Of a stretch of 17,192 nucleotides of DNA, positions 1 through 6,884 are shown in pieces. The translations under genes and the position numbers were made by a program. The number at the start of each line of letters is the position of its first letter. Position 1 is the first letter of the stretch. Under the pieces are notes generated by a model, which saw only the letters and a list, made by a program, of their open reading frames with translations, did not search any database and was not told where the DNA came from. Origin of the DNA: JBDSTZ01 sp039927975 (GTDB lineage Bacteria; Pseudomonadota; Gammaproteobacteria; Burkholderiales; Burkholderiaceae_D); contig JBDSTZ010000172.1 of the NCBI GenBank assembly GCA_039927975.1, forward strand, positions 1 through 17,192, written 5' to 3'.

Positions 1-138
1 CATCTCGCCCGGGCCGAACTCGGCCAGGTCAGTGTCGCGACCGCCCCGCGGCAACACCAGAGCATCCCCACCTGGGCCTGCCTGGCGGCGATGGCGGTCG
101 GCGCGACCATCGTCGCGCTTGGGTCGAACAAGCGCTGA
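1..138 (+). CDS. C-terminal end of an unidentified protein with a terminal hydrophobic segment (partial)
   Basis: The + strand is open from base 1 in frame 1 and stops with TGA at 136-138, giving 45 residues. About nine in ten codons end in G or C, as expected of a real gene in this genome. The tail contains the hydrophobic run TWACLAAMAVGATIVAL followed by GSNKR and the stop. That looks like a single membrane segment with a short positively charged end. The start lies upstream of the window and no family can be named from this fragment. The gene converges on the M4 protease gene and ends just before that gene's terminator. The minus-strand frames across this stretch are less convincing because they run through the terminator hairpin. 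Confidence 0.6.
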   Translation, partial: HLARAELGQVSVATAPRQHQSIPTWACLAAMAVGATIVALGSNKR

Positions 139-147
139 CCGCGCGCG

Positions 148-181
148 AAAAAATACCGTCCGGCGTAGCGCGGGACGGTAT
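148..181 (-). terminator. Intrinsic terminator of the M4 protease gene
   Basis: Read on the minus strand, ATACCGTCC (181-173) pairs perfectly with GGACGGTAT (161-153) around an 11-nt loop, and a T run (152-148) follows at once. It lies about 50 bp beyond the protease stop at 233. On the + strand no T run follows the stem, so it works best for minus-strand transcription. Confidence 0.8.
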
Positions 182-232
182 GCACACGGCGGCGGATGGG
201 CACGATGCGCCCGCCCGCCTTGCGCTTGGCAC

Positions 233-2005
233 TCATTCGTCGACGTCGGCTCCCACATTGATCGCCGCATACGCGCGCTGCACGGCGATCGCCTCTTTGC
301 TGTCGGCGCCATAAAGTTCCTGCGCGGCCAGCAGCACCTTGGCGCGCGCGTCGGCGTAATTGGTGGTCGAGGTGAACTTGGTGGTGAGCGCCTTGAACCA
401 GATCCGGTACGCCTTGTCGGTGCCGATGCCGGTCATCGCCTTCGGCGTCTTGACCAGGTATTTGCTGCCGTAGTCGCCCTTCACGTCCGCTTGCGACCCC
501 TGCGACAGGAAGTAGAACATCCGGTTGTTTGGCCCGCTGCTGTAATGCACGTCAAGGCGCTTGATCTTGTTGCTCCAGGCGTCGGGACTGCTGCCATCCT
601 TGCTCGGCTTGTACATATAGCGCAGCGGCACGCCATCCTTGGAGATCTCCTTGCCGGTGGCCCAGTCGTTGCCCTCGTTCGGAATCAGTTCGCCCTTGCC
701 GCCGGCGCGCGCGTACGCCTCGACCGCTTCGCCGGCGATGTCCGAAGCCGATTCGTTCAAGCCGCCCGATTCGCCCGAGTAGACCAGGTCGGCCGTCGCG
801 GCGGTCACCCCGTGGCCCATCTCGTGGCCGATCACGTCGATCGCGCCCAGGCTGTTGAAGTAGGAACCGTCGCCGATGAACATGCACTTGCAGGTGTCGC
901 TGTAATAGGCGTTGTCGTAGCCGGCGTTGACGTGGGCGGCGATGTAGGTCGAGGTGTTGTGGCCGTCGAGCGACTGCCAGCCGAGGGTGTTGCCGAGCAT
1001 GTCGTAGGTGTTCATCAAGCCCCACATGGCGTTGACGGCGGCGGTCTGGCCGTTGGCGTCGGTGGTGCTGCCGCCGTCGATGTACTGCCGGCCGTCGCCC
1101 CATTCGTTGAGCGTGCTGGTGAAGACCTTGCCGGCGCTGGTGCCGTGGTCGGCGTTGGTGATGGCCATCGCGCCGAATTCGCCGCCCACGCCGCGCGTCT
1201 GGTCGAGCATCTGGAAGCCGCCCTCGGCCAACTCGGTGGTGCTGATCGGCACCTCGCCGTTGTACTGGCTCATGCCCTTGCCAAGCACGGTCTGCAGCAT
1301 GCTCCACTGCGCCAGGACCTTGCCGGTGCGCGCGCTGACGACGGTGTCGTAAAATGCCGGGCGCTGGCCGACCAGCATGCGGGTGTGCACCAGGTAGGCC
1401 AGTTCGTGGCGGTCGACGACTTCCTGCACGTCGAGCGCGTTGAGCTCGGCCTCGGGCTTGTGCCGCGCGGCCGGCACGCGTTGGGTTTTCATGATCGGAA
1501 AAACAATCAGCTCGGCGCTCGGGCTGGTAACATGGGTGCCGCTGGCCTTGAGCGACTTGATCGCCGTCTCGATCGCGGCGGTGCGGGCGATGCGCGGCTT
1601 GACGTCGAAATCGGTGCGCGCGGCGCCGTTGACGCCGACGTGGCCTGCGCTGCCCTTGCCGAGCGCGGCGCGGCGGTCCGACAGCGACTCGCTGAGGATC
1701 TTGCCGCTGGCGTCGGTCACCACCACCGATTCGGAACCGAACACCCGCACGCCCTTGTAGGTGTGGACGGCGCGCGTGACTTGGGTGCCGGCCACGCCCG
1801 GATGCTGGCTGGCCAGCGCGAAGCCGTGGTCGGCGTCGAGCCCGCGCGCCGGATTGGCCGACGCCAGCCGGGCGAACAGCGCCGCGTTGGCCTCGGGGCT
1901 GACGTTCATTGGTGCGCTCATCATCATGGGGGCGGCCGGCGCCAGGCCGGCGACCAGGGGAAGCGCGCCGACGGCAGCGGCCAGCAAGGTGGTTCGGATG
2001 TTCAT
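233..2005 (-). CDS. Secreted M4 (thermolysin-like) metallopeptidase
   Basis: A zinc endopeptidase of the thermolysin/vibriolysin family, made as a preproprotein of 590 residues and exported. A signal peptide (MNIRTTLLAAAVGALPLVAG...) is followed by an FTP/PepSY-type propeptide to about residue 240. The catalytic domain starts near GKGMSQYNGEV (about 243). The zinc site is HEMGH (His394, Glu395, His398) with the third ligand Glu418 in GGLNESASD, at the thermolysin spacing of 24. His487 in DVHYSSGPNNR matches the transition-state histidine. No C-terminal PPC or other accessory domain is present. An in-frame ATG lies five codons upstream at 2020, but the start at 2005 is chosen because GGAG sits 5 nt before it and the signal peptide begins there. 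It is transcribed away from xylR and is probably a stand-alone nutritional protease. An adjacent emfourin-type inhibitor gene was looked for and not seen. Confidence 0.95.
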   Translation of the reverse strand: MNIRTTLLAAAVGALPLVAGLAPAAPMMMSAPMNVSPEANAALFARLASANPARGLDADHGFALASQHPGVAGTQVTRAVHTYKGVRVFGSESVVVTDASGKILSESLSDRRAALGKGSAGHVGVNGAARTDFDVKPRIARTAAIETAIKSLKASGTHVTSPSAELIVFPIMKTQRVPAARHKPEAELNALDVQEVVDRHELAYLVHTRMLVGQRPAFYDTVVSARTGKVLAQWSMLQTVLGKGMSQYNGEVPISTTELAEGGFQMLDQTRGVGGEFGAMAITNADHGTSAGKVFTSTLNEWGDGRQYIDGGSTTDANGQTAAVNAMWGLMNTYDMLGNTLGWQSLDGHNTSTYIAAHVNAGYDNAYYSDTCKCMFIGDGSYFNSLGAIDVIGHEMGHGVTAATADLVYSGESGGLNESASDIAGEAVEAYARAGGKGELIPNEGNDWATGKEISKDGVPLRYMYKPSKDGSSPDAWSNKIKRLDVHYSSGPNNRMFYFLSQGSQADVKGDYGSKYLVKTPKAMTGIGTDKAYRIWFKALTTKFTSTTNYADARAKVLLAAQELYGADSKEAIAVQRAYAAINVGADVDE

Positions 2006-2127
2006 GGGCTCTCCAGTCAAAAAGGGCGGCCGCTGCGGTAGGCAGGCTGGGCACCTGAAGAGTGTGGCTGTCTGGCCGCGAAAGTAGTTGCTCTAGCACA
2101 AAGAGCCCCGATAACATTGCGCTAGCT

Positions 2128-2144
2128 GAACGCATGTTCGGTTT
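2128..2144 (+). repeat. Upstream motif GAACGCATGT-TCGGTTT, copy 1 (before xylR)
   Basis: The ten bases GAACGCATGT followed directly by TCGGTTT abut the -35 box of the xylR promoter. The same two blocks recur at 3443-3461 upstream of xylBA with two extra bases (AA) between them. Within this copy, GAAC and GTTC form a short inverted repeat around GCAT. A shared regulator site is possible; nothing in the window proves it. Confidence 0.5.
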
Positions 2145-2173
2145 TTGACATGAATGGCAGATAACGATATTGT
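2145..2173 (+). promoter_or_regulatory. Sigma70-like promoter of the ROK regulator gene
   Basis: A perfect TTGACA (2145-2150) is followed after 17 bp by TATTGT (2168-2173, four of six consensus bases). The start would fall near 2180, leaving a leader of only about 20 nt. The -10 and the next four bases read TATTGTTCGA, which differs at one position from TATAGTTCGA at the xylB promoter, so a half-site for autoregulation is possible. Confidence 0.7.
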
Positions 2174-2198
2174 TCGAGCTTATGACTTTTAAAACTCC

Positions 2199-3374
2199 AT
2201 GATGGTGACCACCGGCGACCAAAGCTTATTGAAGCGCATGAACAGCGTGGCCCTGATCCGCCTGGTGAAAAGCGAGGCCGGACTGTCGCGCGCCGACCTG
2301 GCCAAGCGCAGCGGGCTGACCAAGTCCACCATCAGCCTCTTGGTGCAGGAACTGATCGAGGACGGCTGGCTGCGCGAAGCCGACATCACCGCCTCCGGCT
2401 CGCTGGGGCGCCGCCCGACCCCGCTGCAGCTCGATCCGAAGCGCCTGGCGCTGCTGGGCGCCGAGATCGGCGTCGACTACCTCAACGTCGTCGCCTGCAA
2501 CCTTCAGGGCCAGCTGATCGCCTCGCGCATGCAAAGCTTCGAGCACGTCCAGCTCGACGCCACCCTGGCCGCGCTGGCGGCCATGATCGCCGAACTGCAC
2601 CGGGGCTTGCTGCGCGACGGCCAGCGCCCGCTCGGCATCGGCATCGGCCTGCCCGGCACCATCGACATCCACGACCAGCGCATCGGCGCCCTGCCCAACC
2701 TGGCATGGCACGACCTCGACCTGCAGCAGCCGCTGCTCGCCGCGCTGGCCCGCCACGGCGTGCGCGAACTGCCACTGGTGATCATCAATGAAGCCAACGC
2801 GGCGGCGCTGTCCGAATACGTGTTCGGCGCCAGCCAGCGCACCGACCCGCTGGTGTATCTATCGATCGGCATTGGCCTCGGCGGCGGCATCGTGCTCGAC
2901 GACCGCCTGTACGCCGGCCACGACGGCGCGGCCGGCGAATTCGGCCACACCATCCTGCAACTCGACGGCCCGCTGTGCAGCTGCGGGCGGCACGGCTGCG
3001 CCGAAGCCTTCATATCGCAGCGCGCGGTCAGCTTCAGCATCAACGGCGACGACAGCCCGATCCTGACCATCGACGAACTGTCGCGCCGTCTGCGCGCCGG
3101 CGACCCGGTGGTGGTGGCGGCGGTCGAACGCGCCGGCCGCTACCTCGGCATGCTGATGCAAAACGTCTGCAACAGCATCGATCCGGCCGTGATCGTGCTC
3201 GGCGGGCCGCTGTGCCAACTGGGCGAGCCGCTGATCGAAGCGGCGCGCGCCAGCCTGGCCGCGCTGGCCGGCCGCTTCGACGCCCACACCACCGCCGTGC
3301 GCCAGTGCCAGTTCGCCTTGAATGCCTGCGCGATGGGCGCGGCCGGCGCGGTGTTGCATGCGGCCCTGCGTTAA
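2199..3374 (+). CDS. xylR: ROK-family transcriptional repressor, probable xylose regulator
   Basis: A 391-residue regulator. Residues about 14-60 hold a winged helix-turn-helix with the family-typical SRADLAKRSGLTKSTIS. The rest is the sugar-kinase-like ROK fold: LGAEIGVDYL near 86, GIGIGLPGTID, INEANAAALSEY and a glycine-rich IGIGLGGGI. The ROK zinc site is complete: His250 and the CxCGxxGCxE motif with Cys260, Cys262, Cys267. The kinase-type DAN motif is EAN here, as in non-catalytic repressors. ATG at 2199 or 2202 fits the conserved TTGDQSLLKRMN start; no clear ribosome site precedes either, in line with the very short leader. Its place directly upstream of xylB and xylA in the same direction supports the XylR role: in known ROK repressors the sugar releases the protein from DNA. 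The sugar ligand itself is inferred. Confidence 0.88.
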   Translation: MMVTTGDQSLLKRMNSVALIRLVKSEAGLSRADLAKRSGLTKSTISLLVQELIEDGWLREADITASGSLGRRPTPLQLDPKRLALLGAEIGVDYLNVVACNLQGQLIASRMQSFEHVQLDATLAALAAMIAELHRGLLRDGQRPLGIGIGLPGTIDIHDQRIGALPNLAWHDLDLQQPLLAALARHGVRELPLVIINEANAAALSEYVFGASQRTDPLVYLSIGIGLGGGIVLDDRLYAGHDGAAGEFGHTILQLDGPLCSCGRHGCAEAFISQRAVSFSINGDDSPILTIDELSRRLRAGDPVVVAAVERAGRYLGMLMQNVCNSIDPAVIVLGGPLCQLGEPLIEAARASLAALAGRFDAHTTAVRQCQFALNACAMGAAGAVLHAALR

Positions 3375-3442
3375 TCAGCAGGTTCCGTCAGCCGGTTCCA
3401 TCCGCCTGTTTTGCTTTGCGCGCCAATCGGGTACTATTAGGC

Positions 3443-3461
3443 GAACGCATGTAATCGGTTT
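3443..3461 (+). repeat. Upstream motif GAACGCATGT-AA-TCGGTTT, copy 2 (before xylBA)
   Basis: This is the second copy of the motif seen at 2128-2144, with AA inserted between the blocks. It lies 47 bp upstream of the xylB -35 box and overlaps the palindrome at 3450-3463. Conservation in two otherwise unlike intergenic regions of one regulatory module argues for a functional site. Confidence 0.5.
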
Positions 3462-3463
3462 CA
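3450..3463. promoter_or_regulatory. Candidate LacI-family-type operator upstream of xylBA
   Basis: TGTAATCGGTTTCA fits the palindromic pattern TGnAAnCGnTTnCA that many LacI/GalR-family operators share. Flanking A3449 and T3464 extend the symmetry by one pair. No LacI-family regulator is encoded in the window, so the factor would be elsewhere. A second imperfect inverted repeat, GCTTGCC and GGTAAGC (3467-3473 and 3479-3485), lies just downstream. Confidence 0.4.
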
Positions 3464-3508
3464 TAAGCTTGCCTATCGGGTAAGCGATTTCCCAATAACA
3501 GAATTTGA

Positions 3509-3537
3509 TTGACACGCTAGAGCACTGACAATATAGT
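3509..3537 (+). promoter_or_regulatory. Sigma70-like promoter of xylBA
   Basis: A perfect TTGACA (3509-3514), 17-bp spacing and TATAGT (3532-3537, five of six consensus bases) make a near-consensus promoter. Transcription would start near 3544 and give a leader of about 98 nt. A promoter this strong needs a repressor, and a palindrome lies on its -10 and start region. Confidence 0.78.
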
Positions 3538-3553
3538 TCGACGATCAAACTAT
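3533..3553. promoter_or_regulatory. Near-perfect palindrome on the xylBA promoter, probable ROK/XylR operator
   Basis: Arms ATAGTTCGA (3533-3541) and TCAAACTAT (3545-3553) flank the 3-bp centre CGA and match at eight of nine pairs. The site covers the -10 box and the expected start of xylBA, the ideal place for a repressor. From memory, Firmicute xylose operators bound by ROK XylR carry TAGTTTG and CAAACTA half-sites, and the right arm here contains exactly CAAACTA. Binding by the neighbouring regulator is inferred. Confidence 0.65.
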
Positions 3554-3608
3554 CATCCACCACTAACACAGACGGTCGCAGCCAGGCCGCGCATTCCGGG
3601 TTGCAGGG

Positions 3609-3634
3609 CCTGAGAATGAAATCACCTCAGGGGA
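3609..3634 (+). promoter_or_regulatory. Hairpin covering the xylB ribosome binding site
   Basis: CCTGAG (3609-3614) pairs perfectly with CTCAGG (3626-3631) around an 11-nt A-rich loop. The 3' arm overlaps the ribosome site AGGGGA (3629-3634), which stands 7 nt before the xylB ATG. The folded leader would partly hide the ribosome site. Whether anything regulates the fold is unknown. Confidence 0.45.
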
Positions 3635-3641
3635 CCCGCAG

Positions 3642-5121
3642 ATGTTCATCGGAATTGATCTCGGCACGTCCGAAGTCAAAGTCTTGCTGCTCGCTCGCGA
3701 TCACAGCATCATTGCCAGCGTCGGGCGCCCGCTCACGCTGAGCCGGCCGCAGGCGCTGTGGTCGGAACAAGCCCCGCAACACTGGTGGGACGCCGCCGCC
3801 GGCGCGCTCGATCAGCTGGCGGCGGACCATCCGGCCGCCATGGCGCGGGTCGAAGCGATCGGCCTGTCGGGCCAGATGCACGGCGCCGTGTTGCTGAATG
3901 CCGACAACCAGGTGCTGCGCCCCGCCATCCTGTGGAACGACGGCCGCAGCGGCGCCGAATGCGCCCACCTGATGGCCACCGTGCCGGGCCTCGCCGAACT
4001 GACCGGCAACCTCGCCATGCCCGGCTTCACCGCCCCCAAGTTGTTGTGGGTCCAGCGCCATGAGCCGGCCATCTTCGAACAAGTGCGCAGCGTGCTGCTG
4101 CCGAAGGACTGGCTGCGCCTGCAACTGACCGGCGAGAAGGTCTCCGAGATGAGCGACGCCGCCGGCACGCTGTGGCTCGACGTCGGCCGGCGCGACTGGT
4201 GCGAACCAATGCTGGCCGCCTGCGGTTTGAACCGCAGCCACATGCCACGGCTGGTCGAAGGCAGCGCCGCCAGCGGCGTGCTGCACGCCGACCTGGCCGC
4301 GCGCTGGGGCTTGCCGGCGCGCGTGGTGGTGGCCGGCGGCGCCGGCGACAATGCCGCCAGCGCGGTCGGCATCGGCGCCATCGCACCGGGCAGCGGCTTC
4401 ATTTCGCTCGGCACCTCGGGCGTGCTATTTCTCTGCAACGAACGCTTCCTGCCGCAGCCGGCGTCCGCCGTGCACGCCTTCTGCCACGCCCTGCCGGGCC
4501 GCTGGCACCAGATGGCCGTGACCCTGTCGGCCGCCAGCGCGCTGGCCTGGATCACCAGGATCACCAAACGCAGCGACGAAGCGGCGTTGCTGGAAGAAGC
4601 CGCCGCGCTGACGGACGCCCAGCGCGCCGCCGCGCCGCTGTTCCTGCCCTACCTGTCGGGCGAGCGCACGCCGCACAACAACCCGCACGCGAGCGGTGTG
4701 TTGTTCGGCCTGACCCATGAACACGGCGCCGCCGACATCGCCCACGCGGTGCTCGAAGGCGTCACCTTCAGCCTGCTCGACGGCCTGTCGGCGCTACGCC
4801 AGAGCGGCGCCCAGGTCGGCACCCTGTCGCTGGTCGGCGGCGGCGCGCGCAGCGCGGCCTGGGCCCAGATGCTGGCCTCGGCGATGGACATCGAAATCCT
4901 CACCCACAGCGGTGGCGAAGCCGGCGGCGCACTGGGCGCCGCGCGGCTTGGCTGGCTGTCGGTAGGCGGCGACGAGCGGGAAGTCTGCCTGCCGCCACCG
5001 GTCAGCGCCCGTTACACGGCCGACCCGCAAGAACGCGCACGCCTGATGCGCCGCTATCCCCGTTTCCGCGCCCTGTACCCGGCGCTGCTCGCAGAATTTA
5101 ACTTCAATACGAAAGACAGCC

Positions 5122-5129
<8 letters not shown>
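3642..5129 (+). CDS. xylB: Xylulokinase (FGGY family)
   Basis: Phosphorylates D-xylulose with ATP to D-xylulose 5-phosphate for the pentose phosphate pathway, in the cytoplasm. The 495 residues are full length for the family. The first FGGY domain begins MFIGIDLGTSEVKVLLL and carries GLSGQMHGAVL and ILWNDGRS, which line the sugar and phosphate site. The catalytic base is Asp236 in GGAGDNAASAVG. The C-terminal domain holds SLGTSGVLF, YLSGERTPHNNP and the nucleotide-binding LSLVGGGARSAAW. The start is fixed by AGGGGA 7 nt upstream and by the conserved N-terminal beta strand. The gene order xylB then xylA is the reverse of E. coli. xylB runs into xylA with an 8-nt overlap, so the two are translationally linked. 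Expression is likely controlled at the promoter palindrome. Confidence 0.95.
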
Positions 5130-6435
<1,306 letters not shown>

Positions 6436-6460
6436 TCGCGAGCGTGTACGCGCACTTCCC

Positions 6461-6598
6461 CCGTGGTTCCCGCGCCGCCCGTCGTTCCCGCGCAGGCGGG
6501 AATCAATGGCACAATTAGCCCGTCGTTCCCGCGCAGGCGGGAACCTATAGCACCTCTGTGCCGAGGTGGCATGGATCCCCGCCTTCGCGGGGACGACG
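6461..6598. repeat. REP-like hairpin repeat cluster downstream of xylA
   Basis: Two identical 26-nt copies (6477-6502 and 6518-6543, period 41) contain TTCCCGC and GCGGGAA arms that fold into a 7-bp hairpin. A truncated head of the same unit lies at 6461-6475. An inverted variant with CCCCGCC-TTC-GCGGGG follows at 6575-6598. Between them CACCTC and GAGGTG (6551-6568) form another stem. A related unit lies at 12869-12923. Such elements are typically extragenic, scattered through genomes and often sit after operons. No mobilising REP-associated transposase gene is in the window. Confidence 0.75.
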
Positions 6599-6630
6599 CG
6601 CCAAGGGGTGGGCAAGATATGAAACATCAT

Positions 6631-6694
6631 AATCAGCACTAGCACCACCAGCCCCACAATCAGCACCAGCAACACAAGAAATCAGCACCACAAA
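6631..6694 (+). other. A/C-rich, G-poor tract with three ATCAGCAC repeats
   Basis: This tract of the 6436-6884 gap is rich in A and C and poor in G on the + strand. ATCAGCAC occurs at 6632-6639, 6659-6666 and 6681-6688. It directly precedes the terminator hairpin. The composition resembles a Rho loading site on xylBA mRNA, but that is inference. I found no credible coding frame in it. Confidence 0.4.
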
Positions 6695-6734
6695 CCGGCA
6701 CGTATCCCTCAATCGATACAAGCCGGTTTTTTTT
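6692..6734 (+). terminator. Strong intrinsic terminator ending the xylBA transcript
   Basis: AAACCGGC (6692-6699) pairs with GCCGGTTT (6722-6729), and an inner stem of GTATC (6702-6706) with GATAC (6715-6719) closes an 8-nt loop. The outer stem runs into eight T residues (6727-6734). It isolates the xylose operon from the pectinase genes, about 260 bp after xylA. Confidence 0.88.
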
Positions 6735-6743
6735 AAAGATAGA

Positions 6744-6757
6744 GTTAAAGGTTTAAC
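6744..6757. promoter_or_regulatory. Palindrome upstream of the pectinase operon
   Basis: GTTAAA and TTTAAC form a perfect inverted repeat around GG, directly after the xylBA terminator and 127 bp before the first pectinase codon. It is A/T-rich in a G/C-rich setting and could be an operator or part of the promoter. No convincing -35/-10 pair could be placed in this region. Confidence 0.35.
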
Positions 6758-6772
6758 CGACCGGGCGACCCC

Positions 6773-6858
6773 GGACCTGCGCCTGTCGCGCGGTCCTTCG
6801 TTATACCGGCACGGGGCACGCGAGGTGCTCCTGACAGCCACGCACCCTCCGTGGGTGC
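6773..6858 (+). promoter_or_regulatory. Two hairpins in the leader of the pectinase operon
   Basis: The first stem pairs GGACC and GCGC (6773-6777, 6779-6782, one bulged T) with GCGC and GGTCC (6788-6796) around the loop CTGTC. The second pairs GCACCC (6842-6847) with GGGTGC (6853-6858) around TCCGT, 26 nt before the start codon. Neither is followed by a T run, so they are not simple terminators. They may shape or stabilise the leader RNA; I recognise no known riboswitch class. Confidence 0.4.
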
Positions 6859-6884
6859 AAGACCAACCTCACGGATCACGACGC

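Noticed and set aside
1..236. A minus-strand frame starting ATGA-overlapped with the protease stop at 233-236
   Set aside because: It would pass through the intrinsic terminator at 148-181. The + strand frame ending at 138 has better codon use over the same bases.
32..2041. A 669-codon open frame on the + strand across the protease gene
   Set aside because: It is the antisense shadow of the M4 protease, has the same biased composition, and runs through the protease terminator hairpin.
6645..6652. CCACCAGC, the complement of the E. coli Chi octamer
   Set aside because: An 8-mer is expected by chance in a window of this size and composition, and Chi sequences differ between bacterial groups.
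6600..6675. Minus-strand frame beginning with a hydrophobic stretch (MLLVLIVGLVVLVLIMMF)
   Set aside because: The hydrophobic run is the reverse of the A/C-rich repeat tract. The frame then reads through REP-like repeats and antisense to xylA, and has no ribosome site.
6825..6884. GTG at 6825 as the start of the polygalacturonase-esterase fusion
   Set aside because: It would place 20 charged and polar residues and a leader hairpin before an otherwise perfect signal peptide beginning at the ATG at 6885.
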